Source: Capronia americana
Lineage: Eukaryota; Ascomycota; Eurotiomycetes; Chaetothyriales; Herpotrichiellaceae
Length of the DNA: 64,000 nucleotides
NCBI GenBank assembly: GCA_016110215.1
Contig: JADWQD010000003.1
Span: 3,534,001-3,598,000, forward strand
Direction: 5' to 3'
The notes under the pieces were generated by a model. It did not search any database and had not been told where the DNA came from. It saw nothing but the letters and a program-made list of their open reading frames with translations. The stretch's first letter is position 1. Every line of letters begins with the position of its first letter. Below are positions 18,824-30,021 of this stretch, piece after piece. The position numbers were made by a program, and so were the translations under genes.

Positions 18824-20626
18824 ATGAGCGCCATCCTCTCCAAAGATGACCTCAACGACTTCATCTCGCCCGGCGTCGCTTGCATTAAACCCATCGAAAC
18901 CCTCCCGAAGCAGGACGACTCGAACCCTTACGAGGTAACGACTGAGGACAAGGTCCAGGCACAAAACCCTGCGCCCGCATCCATATCCCTCACCGATTGT
19001 CTCGCCTGCTCGGGGTGTGTCACTTCCGCCGAAGCGGTGCTGGTATCTCTCCAATCGCATATCGAAGTCTTGAACACGCTAGATACACATCCTTCGTTGG
19101 ATGTACGATACTTGATTCATAAAAAGAATGGTGTCGTCAATGGGCATACATCCCCGCCTGCGGACGCAAAACTCTTCGTCGCGAGTGTGAGCCCGCAGGT
19201 CCGGGCAAGTCTGGCGGCCACTTACGGCATCTCGGAGAGAGATGCTGGTTTTATGATTGAACAATTTTTAAGTGGAGCGCAAGGACTCCGGATAGGTGGA
19301 CAGCACAAGAGTGCTTTCTCTTATGTGGTTGATACCAATCAGGCCAGAGAAGCATGTCTAGTGCTGGGAGCGGAGGAAGTGGCAGAATCAATAGCCAGCA
19401 AGTCCAAGTCGAGGCCGGTCCTAACTTCTGCTTGTCCTGGTTGGATCTGCTATGTTGAGAAGACACATCCACACATCATCCCTCACTTATCGACTTTGAA
19501 ATCTCCCCAGGCACTATCGGGGATACTCCTCAAGTCCACCTTAAGCAGAACTCTGGGCATCCATCCATCGCAGATTTGGCATCTGGCGATCATGCCGTGC
19601 TTCGACAAGAAACTCGAAGCAAGCAGAGAGGAACTTACCGATCGTTGGTGGAGAGACTCTGAACCTTCCAGCTCCCCGATACGCGACGTCGACTGTGTTA
19701 TCACCTCCCGCGAACTCCTTTCCCTCGCCTCAGCACGGGGCATCCGGCTCTCCGAGCTCCCGCTCAAACCCGTTGCCTCCTCTGACCGTGTTCCGTTCCC
19801 AGACTCTCGAATCTCAGATTTCCTCTTCCCAAGGCCACGGCGGCGGAGTGAACAACAGACAGCAAACGCTGGCCCTTCAGGGGGCTATCTCTACCACATC
19901 CTTCTCACAGAACAATCCCACCATCCCGGCTCGACTATATCTGTTCAGCGCGGCCGGAATGCCGATGTAGTTGAATATGCGCTCCTTTCCTCGGCCGGCG
20001 CGACTTTAATGAAATGCGCACGATATTACGGCTTCAGAAACATTCAGAACTTGGTTCGCAAACTGAAACCAGCGAGACAAAGCAAATTACCTGGAGCGGC
20101 ACGGCGGATGACTCAAGCTGTTGGTGCAGGAAGTGCAACCGACTATGCCTATGTGGAAGTCATGGCTTGTCCCGGGGGCTGTACGAATGGAGGCGGACAG
20201 ATCAAGATTGACGATGTCGCTGAGATCTTACCGCAAACAAGAGGCGAGGAAGTTGCGAATGGCTCCACTCCGCAGGCTCAGAAGGAGTGGTTGCGAAGGG
20301 TTGATGAAGCCTACTACTCTGCTGAATCGGATGGAGATCTCTCATGCAATGATGACCTAGGGGATGTGGAGATGACGAATGGTGTCAACGGTCATGTCAA
20401 AGTGAATGGCCACAAGGAACGCCAAATCATCAACGGCATCTACGCGGATGAGATCCACGACTTCCTTCATCACTGGTCCCGCCTTGTTGGTGTTCCCATA
20501 TACAAGCTTGCATATACGACCTTCCGCGAGGTAGAGAGTGATGTGGGCAAGAACAAGCCAGCAAACAAGATGAGTGATACGGAGCGAATAGCAAGCATCG
20601 CTGGGTTAAGTGGAGGGGGCTGGTAA
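18824..20626 (+). CDS. NAR1: Cytosolic Fe-S assembly factor Nar1 (600 aa)
   Basis: An iron-only hydrogenase-like protein. Cysteines at 20, 59, 62 and 65 (DCLACSGC) are in the positions used by yeast Nar1 for its N-terminal 4Fe-4S cluster. The second cluster set appears as SACPGWICY, IMPCFDKK and MACPGGCTNGGGQIK. The protein acts late in the cytosolic iron-sulfur assembly pathway, bridging the early scaffold and the CIA targeting complex, so nuclear and cytosolic Fe-S proteins such as DNA polymerases, helicases and Rli1 depend on it. It ends SGGGW. At about 600 aa it is longer than the yeast protein, with acidic inserts before the C-terminal block. It is a single exon, and the start matches family spacing of Cys20. 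Confidence 0.95.
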   Translation: MSAILSKDDLNDFISPGVACIKPIETLPKQDDSNPYEVTTEDKVQAQNPAPASISLTDCLACSGCVTSAEAVLVSLQSHIEVLNTLDTHPSLDVRYLIHKKNGVVNGHTSPPADAKLFVASVSPQVRASLAATYGISERDAGFMIEQFLSGAQGLRIGGQHKSAFSYVVDTNQAREACLVLGAEEVAESIASKSKSRPVLTSACPGWICYVEKTHPHIIPHLSTLKSPQALSGILLKSTLSRTLGIHPSQIWHLAIMPCFDKKLEASREELTDRWWRDSEPSSSPIRDVDCVITSRELLSLASARGIRLSELPLKPVASSDRVPFPDSRISDFLFPRPRRRSEQQTANAGPSGGYLYHILLTEQSHHPGSTISVQRGRNADVVEYALLSSAGATLMKCARYYGFRNIQNLVRKLKPARQSKLPGAARRMTQAVGAGSATDYAYVEVMACPGGCTNGGGQIKIDDVAEILPQTRGEEVANGSTPQAQKEWLRRVDEAYYSAESDGDLSCNDDLGDVEMTNGVNGHVKVNGHKERQIINGIYADEIHDFLHHWSRLVGVPIYKLAYTTFREVESDVGKNKPANKMSDTERIASIAGLSGGGW

Positions 20627-21260
20627 AGGTTGAAGACGCAAATTAGACAGGCCGGCCGGCAGGTCGCCCATATCCAGGGCTGCATGATGAACATGATATA
20701 GACAACATTTGATACCCAGATGTGGACATGACTCTGAAAGCAGCTGCGATGAATAACATAATGACGGGCTCGATTCATTGTAGAAGGCTTCTCCTGTTGT
20801 CTAAGCAGACCCTGTTCTGAATCCTACATCCGCTTCCATCCATGTACGCACGAATCTATGTAATAAGACCCTGTTGTCCCCCTGGGCGTGTTGTTTCTGA
20901 GTTCGCCCACCTATGTGCGCGTCCACGACGCACCACCATCAGATACATAGCTGCCTTCGACTCAACATAAATGCTGACATTTCCTGTAAACCTTATTGAC
21001 AAAGAAATAATGACACGGAATGTAAAGCGGAGGGACTCCCATGTATCCGATCCCAGACTTTCATTTGCAACATCTCGTTCGAGTTTTGTGGTTGGCCTGC
21101 ACAATCATTCTGGTGAGAACGAGGCTGGACCTGACAGAGACAGCCTCGCCTCGGTTGACTTTCCTTTCAAACCTCCACACAAGGCTGCGTTTCTTTCTGT
21201 TGTTGAAAGTCTCACGGTTCTCAGTCACCACCGACGGCAGAACAGAGGAGAGATGAGCGA
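20627..21260. other. Intergenic, tandem genes
   Basis: This holds the 3' flank of NAR1 and the promoter of the LYR gene. Open frames here are short and overlapping. No gene or RNA is recognised. Confidence 0.55.
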
Positions 21261-22397
21261 ATGCCCCGTCTCCTCGCTCCGCACAAATCGGGGCCCCATC
21301 GACTAGCATGTCTCGCGCTCTACAGGTCGCTCCTCCGGGAAAGCAGGCTCGTCGGTGCTGCCACCTCCAGCACCACCACCACCATCGCTGAAACCCTCCG
21401 CTCACTCATTCGTTACCGCTTTCACAAAGACCGCACTCTCCTCTCTCGATCCCAGATCGTCCACGGCCTCGACGCGGGCCATGGCTTCCTCTGCCTCCTC
21501 CGCGGGTGTGCTGCAAAGTCACCCCCGGCGCTGGATCAACTGAGCAAGACCCTCGAGCAAGTGACCCTGCAGGCGGAATCGACCGCGACGTACCGCCGGA
21601 CACTTGCCTCACGGTGGAAACCGCCGCCCCCGAGCCGTTACGCGCACCTGGAGAATCTGCGGCGCATAGCGGACCGAGCAAACCACACCTCCACACCGTC
21701 GTCGCCACGGATCTTCCAGCACCCGCGTCCGCTAAGCGAAATAAGGGCTGGGGTGCGCAAAGTGCCCAACTTGATCCTCGCGCAGGGGATCCCTCTGCTG
21801 AAGTACCCCGGTCCGACGCCCGTGCTGGTGAATCGTGTCCTGAAGGAGAAGATCCGCTGGGGTATCCGGAAGTGGGAGCAACACAAGGATGTGCAACGGC
21901 GGATCCAGATCGCAGAATGGGAGGACGAATGGGACAACATCCTCGCAAGGGTAGGCAACATTGCCGAGGACCATGATGGTGATGGTGGTCTGGAAGAAGG
22001 AGAAGAGCAGCAGAGGTCTGCGGATTCGCATGTCCCTAGGAGGAGGAACCGCTACTATGATCCGCACAATGTCGGCGCTGGCGCGACGCCGACGCAACAG
22101 CCCGGTCCAGGCTTCAAGCCACGCATATCTTGGGCCACGCATCTTCGACAGGTGGATCGGTTGCTCGAAGTGGCTGTCATGGAGCGTGGCAAGCAGTACG
22201 CCCTGTTGGGGGATCGCTACTGGCATGAGGTCGTGGTCAAGGAGAGAGAACTGAAGGAACAAGAACGCAAGGAGAGGAAGCATGCGAGGCGGATGGCCAG
22301 GAAGCAGGCAAGCAGTATTTTCGGCGTTGAGGGGGAGATTTCTGAACAAGCGGACGAGAATTTACAGCCCAGCAGTATATCTTCGGGGTTCATCTAG
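21261..22397 (+). CDS. LYR-motif protein, Cup1-like N-terminal domain (378 aa)
   Basis: The N-terminus reads CLALYRSLLRESRLVG, an LYR-type start as in mitochondrial LYR adaptor proteins, followed by a helix with SLIRYRFHKDRTLLS. This matches the fungal group of LYR proteins with a Cup1-like N-terminal domain. LYR proteins usually bind acyl-carrier protein and serve respiratory complex or Fe-S assembly. The long C-terminal part (about 200 residues) has Trp-rich helices (WGIRKWEQHKD, EWEDEWDN) and ends in a basic stretch; its function is unknown to me. Location is probably mitochondrial by family, although the presequence is not classical. The start is the first ATG and no intron is needed. Confidence 0.78.
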   Translation: MPRLLAPHKSGPHRLACLALYRSLLRESRLVGAATSSTTTTIAETLRSLIRYRFHKDRTLLSRSQIVHGLDAGHGFLCLLRGCAAKSPPALDQLSKTLEQVTLQAESTATYRRTLASRWKPPPPSRYAHLENLRRIADRANHTSTPSSPRIFQHPRPLSEIRAGVRKVPNLILAQGIPLLKYPGPTPVLVNRVLKEKIRWGIRKWEQHKDVQRRIQIAEWEDEWDNILARVGNIAEDHDGDGGLEEGEEQQRSADSHVPRRRNRYYDPHNVGAGATPTQQPGPGFKPRISWATHLRQVDRLLEVAVMERGKQYALLGDRYWHEVVVKERELKEQERKERKHARRMARKQASSIFGVEGEISEQADENLQPSSISSGFI

Positions 22398-22646
22398 CCC
22401 GGGGAGCAGAATGGGAAAGTGTATCGATTGGGATTGGAGGATAGTGACCGACTGCTGAACGAGCTGCTGTCTCCCCTTACCACCGGATGTGCATGCCTGT
22501 AGATACGGTTTAAAAGCCCTGTGTCATATCAAAATGAAAAGCCAACGCCGGCTATGCATGCATTCGTCAACCTTCGTCACTTCATTCCTGTACCGTTACA
22601 AGCTTAACTCCGTGTCAACGATCACGTCTTGCGTGCTATCGCCAGC
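22398..22646. other. Short convergent spacer
   Basis: About 250 bases between the LYR gene stop and the MMS2 stop. It probably holds both 3' UTRs. Confidence 0.5.
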
Positions 22647-23416
22647 TTAGAAGGTAGTCCCTTCCTGAGGCTGAGGCAGTTTCTTGTGCTGCGGCAGAGC
22701 CATGTATCTGTACGTACACTCGACGTTAGCCCCGGCCTCTGCCATTACGCCACACTACGTTCGGCTCAAACATACCGTCTCAGCTCGATCAAGATAGTCT
22801 CCATGGTGTAGTCGCGCTTCCAATTCGCCAGGCAAGGCAGCTTCGACGGATCAACCTGACAGCAAGCCAGAGGTGTTAGCATGTACTTTGCTCCTGTGTG
22901 CTCCTCCCACTGTCCCGCCCTCTCTCCTTCAGAGTGTCTTCTCCTCACCTTTCCGGTCTTCTGATCCACGCATGGCAGATTGACTCTGGAGACGAACTGG
23001 ATCGTAGGTGGGAGGTCGGGATACTGGTCCCCGCAATGGATGTTGACGCTGTAGATGCGGTTCTCGTGCACGCTCTGCAATGGCGGTCAAGTGTCAGTCT
23101 CGGCCTCGGTCGACATGCATGGATCTGGGTCGATCGACGGAGCGGCACCTACGTGGGGAGGTCCGAGGATGGTGCCGTTCCAGTTCGTCATCATCAGGTC
23201 GTCGCCATCCGCTAGGCCGTACGAGCACGCCTCTGCAATGTGGTCAGCATCGCCGTCGGCGCTGCGAACCGAGGGCTAAGCGCGCGCAAGGTGTATTGCA
23301 TGGCAGGGACCGGATGAATGAGTGAATGAATGGATGGACTCACCTGCGCCCAGGCCTTTCTCGCCCTTCTCCAGCTCTTCCAGCAGCCGGAAGTTTCGAG
23401 GTACTTTGGCGCCCAT
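22647..23416 (-). CDS. MMS2: Ubiquitin-conjugating enzyme variant Mms2 (139 aa, five exons)
   Basis: Exons, in order of translation: 23344-23416, 23153-23232, 22949-23074, 22776-22855, 22647-22707. All introns are GT-AG and every phase closes, giving 139 aa, the family size. The product opens MGAKVPRNFRLLEELEKGEKG, continues with MMTNWNGTILGPPH and NLPCVDQKTGKVDPSKLP, and ends PQPQEGTTF. This is the UEV fold, which lacks the catalytic Cys of true E2s. With Ubc13 it builds Lys63-linked ubiquitin chains, chiefly on PCNA, for error-free bypass of DNA damage. The short exons (61-126 nt) are typical of the conserved gene structure. Confidence 0.96.
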
Positions 23417-24377
23417 GATGGTCGGACTCGCTCTCTCGCGGAAATGCCGGGGGTGTTGGCAGTTGGGTATGTATGTACGCTGGATTCGCCTGTATGAGGG
23501 GATGGGAGCGGTGGGGGCAATCGAGTCAACGAGAAATTGCAAGTACCAAGGTCAAAACAGGAAACATGAGAGGGCACGCGCCGCAAGGCAGTGGCATGGT
23601 GTGGCGGTGCAAGTGGGCGGATCACGTGAATCGGCGTAGTGGCTTGTCACACGTGGGCCCAAGGAGCTTGTTCCAGTTAAGACGGCCAAATCACCCAATA
23701 GAAGAGCCCCGCATTCTGAGGACCGCGAGCAACCAGAGAACCACAGCAATATGGGTAATGTCCCTACATAGGCCATGGCGAACAAACTCATGCCAAAGTT
23801 CCCTCAGTCAACCCTTCAATTGCTCTAGTGTCAATTTAAGAGAATAAACATCAACCGCCGTTATCAATCGTTGTCCACTATCAAGAAACGAGTCGAGTGT
23901 TGTAAGGGTCATTGAGTCCAGATATCCTTCCACGAGCGAATCTGTGTAAAGGCTCCGATCCTTGTAAAGAATCTACTCTAGAAGACATGCTGCTCGTCAT
24001 CCCGAGACCAAAAGCCAGGATTCGGAAGTGACCGAAAAGACCAAATGCCACAAGGCGTATCTGGGAGAAAGTAAATTCAGGATATCGAACTGGGCGCCTC
24101 AGATCGCCTTTTAGGTCTTGGCACGGCCATGTAACTTTTACTCCTATTTCCAGCACCTCCCTTGCGTGACTAGATAGTTTTCCATATCATAAGATCTGCT
24201 GAAGTCCGCATGTTAGGCTGCCCCTCGATTGGAAAGAAGCACAGAGAATACTGATTGCGCCTCCATCCTTTCTAGCTTATCGAGCAAGAGTCATTGCATA
24301 CTGCTGTCACTGTGCACCCTTTTCGATGACACTACCACCGCGAACGGTTCATTTTCTACCCAAAATCTCTGTTCCTC
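23417..24377. other. Divergent spacer MMS2 / MFS gene
   Basis: The stretch contains both promoters. Short frames on both strands (for example 23552-23847, 23881-24156) lack any recognisable feature. No RNA gene is seen. Confidence 0.5.
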
Positions 24378-25859
24378 ATGGCACCCGGACGGGCAGCCGC
24401 CGATTCGGAGTCGAGATGTGGGAGCCATCCCTCAGCTCTAGAGCGACAACCCCTGTTACACCCGTCCGACGAGGAACGAGCTCCCTCTCATGACTCGCAT
24501 CATCAGAGAGAATGCAACGTTCCCATCCACGGTGATGGGCAGCCAGAAACGAAACCTCTTCCACGCTGGCAGCACGAGGACACATTCAAGCTTCTCAGCG
24601 TGATATTTGATTTCTTCGTCATGGGGGTCTGTCAGACTGCCGTGGGAGCTTTGATCCCCGACATTGAGCGATTCTATCGTCTAAGCGATGGAGCTACGGC
24701 ATCGCTCTTCGTGGCACATATGGGGGGATATCTCTGCGCCACGGCAATCACACAACATCTTCATCTTCGGCTTGGTCGAAGGGGAGTTGCGCTGCTGGCG
24801 CCGTTATTCCGTCTTTCCGCTGCGGCTATACTCTCCACTGGGCCATCCTTCACAGTTGCGCTGGCGACTTACTCTCTCTTTGGCCTTGGAACTGGTCTCG
24901 CCGATGCTGGCTGGTGCGCTTGGGCGAGCGGCCTGCCTTACGCCAACGTTTGTCAGGGCATGATGCATGGAGCGTTCTCTACCGGCTGTGTTGTCGGCCC
25001 CATCGCTGCCTTGGCCGTTCTGAACAAGGGGTTCGATTGGTACGGATTCTACCGTTTTGCTGTGAGCCACCAAAACATCTCCCTTCGACGTGTGCAAATC
25101 TAAACCATCCATCAAAGGGACTCGTTCTGAGTCTAGAACTCATCACAGAGGGACTAGCATTCCGGCGCGACAATGCAGCGAAGTATCGCACGCTTCTCAG
25201 CGGTTCCCATGGCATTGAGGTCACAAAGCCCTTCAAAACCACAGTAACCTGGATGTGCGGTCTATTCTTCTTCGTCTACGTAGGGATCGAATGTAAGTCC
25301 GGCCATCCCTGCCAGATCCCAGCATGTCACACCTCTCTTGCCTCACACTCGATGCTAAAATCCCACAGCATCGTTTTCCGACTGGATCGTCCTCTTCATG
25401 CGCCGCATCCGGCACTCTGAACCCCTAAAGGCTTCACTCTCCTCATCTTCCTTCTGGGCCGGCATGGCCATCGGCAGACTTCTTCTCGGCTTCGTCACGC
25501 AAACCTTCGGCCTCGGCCTCTCAATCTCGGCATATATAGTGTGTTCTGGAATCTCGCAGATCCTGTTCCGACAGATCACCAACCCCACCTCCTCCCTGCT
25601 CTTTCTCGGCTTGAATGGCTTCTTCTGCGGTCCACTTTTCCCCTCTGGCATCCTCCTCCTGGCGGCGAAACTGCCGACGAAGGGACACGTCGGTGCCATT
25701 GCCGCAGCTGCAGCGCTGGGACAGATTGGCGGCGCTCTTGCCCCTCTGGCTATTGGTCTGCTGGCGGATCAGTTCGGAATCGGCCATCTGCTTGATGTTG
25801 TCTTGGCGCTGTCTGTACTCATGCTGGTGATTTGGTGGGCTTTTTCGACGCAGATTTAG
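24378..25859 (+). CDS. MFS transporter, substrate unknown (449 aa, three exons)
   Basis: Exons 24378-25061, 25118-25292 and 25369-25859 join in phase, with introns GTGAGC...AAAG and GTAAGT...CACAG. A hydrophilic N-terminus of about 65 residues with QPLLHPSDEE, a dileucine-like acidic signal, precedes the first helix (FKLLSVIFDFFVMGVCQTAVGALIPD). The second half includes FFFVYVGIE/SSFSDWIVLF across intron 2 and helices ending IWWAFSTQI. The arrangement resembles a fungal MFS group related to fucose-permease/Bsc6-like proteins. I cannot name the substrate. The acidic dileucine N-terminus could mean a vacuolar or endosomal location; that is inference. Confidence 0.85.
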
Positions 25860-26492
25860 AAGCTAGACACTACAAACAAACGAAACGGGCGCCGCGCTGT
25901 GGAGTAGATTCTTTGTAGTAGGTGTTTGAGAAACTTCCCGTAAACAAGATTCGAATGCGACCAGGGTTAGAAGCAGGCCTGCGAGCGAAAATCCCGCTTC
26001 CGGACATTTCATCCTCAACAGCGCGTTGCGAACGGCAAGGACGGTAGAGACGTCCCTACATCCATAACCTATCTCCGAAGGTGCCGTGCATATGGGCAAT
26101 AACCCCGTAGCATGGGCACGGGAGAGTGGAAATTAGCTCAGTGTTATGTATGTATAGAAGCAGGTCACCCGACTAGCGCTGAAGCAAAGCTCTCTACAGG
26201 GAGTCAACGTGCCAACTTAGTCTTCACGCCAATTTTTTTCATTCTTCTACAGCTATGTAATGTGTGTCTAGTTTGAGTCAATAATATCAACCTGCTCACT
26301 TGTTCTATCAACTTTTGGTGCCTGTAGCATGCGCTCACGGCAGGGAATGTTCTCTAGCAGCGTCCTCCCTACGAAGTCGTGCTGAAGTTAGCATTCAAAG
26401 ACTTTATGGTGCCATGCCGTGCCACGGTCTGTCGCGGATTGCCATGCCATCTCGCCCCGATGCTATGCAACAATCTCCATGGCCTCAACCTT
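25860..26492. other. Convergent spacer, no gene seen
   Basis: This lies between the MFS gene stop and the stop of the unrecognised gene at 26493. Frames here are short and unsupported. The plus-strand frame at 26300-26656 overlaps the neighbouring gene's 3' end and is a shadow. Confidence 0.55.
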
Positions 26493-28588
26493 TCACAGCT
26501 CCTCGTCAACGATGCCGAGATTCATGTTTGCGTAATCCTGCACCAGCGCGTAAAAGCCCGGACCAGGTTCATGGAACTTGCGCTTCTCCGCCGCTTGGGG
26601 TGGAGGAGGATCGTATTCCGGAGCATTGGCCCCAAAAACCCTGCGATCGCCGATAATCGGGGATAGGGTGCGGACTGAAGTGATCGGTTTAGGAGGTGGA
26701 GGAGGAAATGGATCATCTCCCCACTTTGAAATGATGGTCGACTTGGATGCAAAGGGAGTAGAACGAGCAGGCTGAGCTGATGGCTCGGTATTCCATTTTG
26801 ACTTTATCGTCGACTTGGAAGAAAATGGTTTGGATTTAGCGGCGGTTGGGGCTTCGCTGGTCTTTGCGGCCGGCATATCTCTCTCGATATCAGCTGGGGG
26901 AGCGGTGTTCAAAGTAATATTTACGTGGTTGTCGGCCAATGGTTCGCGCGGGGCAAAAGGATTGACATGGCGAGCTGGAATGGCTGTCGCGGCGGTAGAC
27001 GAGGAAGCCGTCGAGGGTGCCAATGCGGGTCGCACACTCGGGGCAACGACAGGTTCAGTCGGTTTCGCAGAAGTGTCGACGGTGGTATTGAACTGCCTCG
27101 CAAGGGCTTCGCGGAGGGCCAGTAACTCGTCCAGAGGAACGTACTGACGTCCAGCGATTTCGACGACACCACCTGGTTGAGCAGCCAGCACTTCGCTCTT
27201 GACGTCGTCAAGGATCGGCGAGTCCATGATGCTTCCAGTGGGCGACAATGCGGCTACCTGTGCAGGAGCGTCCAAGGATTGGTGAACCTCTAGGGTTGTC
27301 GGCTCTTCCAGAGAATCCACGTTCTCAATACCGAGGCCGATCAGGTCTTTGCCCGGGGTCTCTGTACGGACAGGGGCTTGCTCATGCATGCTAGTCGAGA
27401 CAGAGAAACTAGAGAGCGTGACAGGGCTAGGAGCACCATCAGTATGGGTAGCAACCTCGCCGGGCGCTAGAGCAGCAGCAGCACGGAAAGAGAACTCCTC
27501 GACGGGCATACGTCGAACGGAAGAGTCGGAGATATTTGGGTGTACGTTCTCTTGAGCAGCCTCGTGTGGCGACGATGGTGGAGCGTCGTGGCGAACATTG
27601 ATATTTGGAGGCGGTGCTTGATTGTTTGACTGTTCTTCTTTCTGGGACGATGGACCTTTCACCACTGACATGAAGTCTGAAGGATCTGAAAGGATAAAAG
27701 ACAAAGGTCGTCGAACAGATGTTGAAGATGGCTTCGTGGACGCAGCTTTGGCAGCAACTTGGCCACCTCCAGCGATACCTGGGGTCCTCCTTATAGCTAC
27801 CTTCATAGGTGAGGTATTAAGATGCGTGCTGAGGGGAGGTGTCGGCCTACCCTGTTCTGGTCTACCGCAGTTCGATCTCGGGAATGCCTTCGAAGGGACA
27901 GGAGGATTTGGGCCCAGCGTTGTGGGAGTGGGACGCGGCAAGAACCTGGCATACAATCAGTATGAGCTCGAAAGGGATCTTCGGAGAGAAATACGCTTGA
28001 GGAGACTTGAAACGCATTCCATTGGGTTTGTTGCCAGAGCGTCGACCGCCACCAGGACGGTCGTCTATGTGTTCGAGACTCAACTGATAGACGGACTCGA
28101 GCCCAAGTCGAAATGCTTCCTCCTGCAGTTGATCTCTAGTCCTCACACGATGACCATGCAGATTGCGAACTTCATTGGCGGTAAGGTCTGAGGTGTCGAC
28201 GGTGGTGTGGAAATCTAAACGTTGGTTAGTGTTGAGCACCAATGTGAGCAACGAGGACGCACTACTCCAACCGTCCATTCGCGATTGATTCTGGCTCGCA
28301 ATCTCAGCCTCTTTTGTTCCTTGTCTATCACATTGACGAGAAGGCTTGATGCTCGGAGGACGTCCATGAACGCCCATTTCATTGCCGTACTTAATGTCGA
28401 GTGCGCGGGTGGCGCCGAGCTCGGACTGAAGGAAGATCAGCGTTCTGAACATGAACAGTTTAATAAGAGAGACATACGCGCTGGAGCAGCATCATTTCGG
28501 TTTCATCTTTCATCCTCAGGCCCAAACACGAGGCGTTGTCGTCCTCTTCTTCTTCCATCTTCGGACGGCGACGTACCCAATGAGCCAT
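26493..28588 (-). CDS. Unrecognised, mostly disordered protein (about 607 aa, four exons)
   Basis: Exons, in order of translation: 28478-28588, 28332-28425, 27955-28214, 26493-27851. Introns are 28426-28477 (GTATGT...TTCAG), 28215-28331 (GTGATA...CACTAAC...TTTAG) and 27852-27954 (GTATGC...AACAG). All phases close. Residues about 70-150 look ordered (LTANEVRNLHGHRVRTRDQ, FRLGLESVYQLSLEHIDD). The rest is Pro/Ser/Ala-rich. Near the C-terminus two copies of the motif F-x-SKSTI-x-SKW occur, followed by Pro runs and a conserved-looking end GFYALVQDYANMNLG. I do not recognise the family. The third intron is the least certain: exon 4 alone could start at an internal ATG (27806), making the upstream exons a separate gene. 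Confidence 0.55.
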
Positions 28589-29670
28589 TAAGTAGTTCAC
28601 AATGTCTCGAGCCGCGAATGAGACGGTAGAGAAGGATAACCGGGAAAAGAGGGGTGACTAAGGCTGGTCATGAGAGTCAACTGGCAGAACGTGCGGCCGC
28701 AATTTTAGCCAGGAGGACAAGACCTACCAAGTTGGTTTCCGGGAGACCCCTTCGATGAGGTCCCCGGATCTTGCCAAGGAGAGCTTTGAGGGAATATGGA
28801 GAGAATATCCAATGAACAGGATATGGAGGACAGAAGTTGAGAGATATGAAGGTTTTGAGAAAGAGGGCGAAGAACAAAGGAACATTGGATGAGCACCCGA
28901 AGACGAATTTGAGGGCACAAACTGCGAAAACTGCTTGGCAATGAGGCGCGCAGTTCCCCCTCTGTGTCCGGAACACCGAACGAGGGGAAATGAAGGGAAG
29001 TAACTGTGATATTGTTGTCAGTGTCGCGGATATATGAAGTCGTCGGCGGAGAACACAGTTATGTTCCCGTGTGCAGACGCACCCGTGGTGTAGCCAGTCG
29101 AGATTGGGCCACGCTCAACTCGTGTAAGTGGTGTCAACCGTTCGGGGACACAGAAACGTAGAGAAGCCGAAGTCAAAGACTGGAATGATAGGAGTTAGAA
29201 GGAAGGGTGACGGTGAGGTCGATGGTGTGGTGAACATGGGAAGAGACAGATACGAGGCGGGATGAAGACAACTCTCTTTACTCTCCCCTCATTTTCCGTC
29301 ATTCAATGGACTTCTTCGCAACCAACCCAGACAGAAAGACTGATTGACCAACCTGGACGTGGTCCTAGCCCTGAAGGCCGTTCCCTTCCTTGGGCATGGT
29401 AGTAACTCTATACAAAGCCCTGGCTGTCTCAACACACCTTCTGCTCTTGGCGCTTGACAATAACCGTCTCTTAAGACTGTCTTCCTCACACCTCACCTCT
29501 TACTGCAAATGTCTCAGTCTCGACTTCCTGAGTTATTATTCTCGCCATAGACAGCCACATCAAAAGCAACCTCTTTGAACTGTGTCAAGGTCAGCTTTGA
29601 ATTCCACACATCCAGACTTATGCCTTCCTTCTGACGTCCACTTGCAGCTTCGATTGTTGCCTGTCCAACG
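28589..29670. other. Gene-poor stretch upstream of the SUMO-like locus
   Basis: The upstream region of the preceding minus-strand gene leads into a kilobase without a supported gene. A minus-strand open frame (29514-29798) runs antisense into the SUMO-like sequence. It reads like protein in its second half (for example SLDVWNSKLTLTQFKEVAF), but I cannot place it. Confidence 0.45.
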
Positions 29671-30021
29671 ATGGATACACCAGCAGCCAACCCAGAAGGG
29701 GAGGGTGTACAAATCTCCATTGACAGTGTCCGGTGCCTTGAAATCAAAGTCACCGATGACAACAACGAGATCCTTTTCAAAATCAAGGGAAGCACCAAGC
29801 TTAGAAAGCTTATGAGGACATTTTGCCAGAATTAAGGCAAAGACCTAGGAACAGTGAGATTTCTGTACGATGGGGAGAGAATCAAGGAGGAACAGACACC
29901 CGACGAGGTGAGCACTCTAGTCTGAACACCATGGTAAACCATAACAGAATATCAACAGCTCGAGATGGAGGATGGAGATATAATTGAAATGAAGTCGGAG
30001 CAGATTGGAGGCTACTCGTGA
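29671..30021 (+). pseudogene. SUMO (Smt3)-like gene with one in-frame stop
   Basis: Exons 29671-29907 and 29959-30021 flank an intact GT-AG intron (GTGAGC...CAACAG). The translation follows the SUMO fold throughout: LEIKVTDDNNEILFKIKG, TKLRKLMRTFCQN, then GKDLGTVRFLYDGERI, TPDE, and after the intron LEMEDGDIIEMKSEQIGG with tail Tyr-Ser. The double Gly needed for conjugation and a short tail for protease maturation are kept. Codon 55 (29833-29835) is TAA where SUMO has Gln, one C-to-T step from CAA. The next phase-matched codons resume the family sequence. It is therefore a recent pseudogene, a read-through or edited gene, or an assembly error. The intron shows it did not arise from a processed mRNA. 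It is too divergent to be a copy of a standard fungal SUMO with only this change. Confidence 0.8.
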
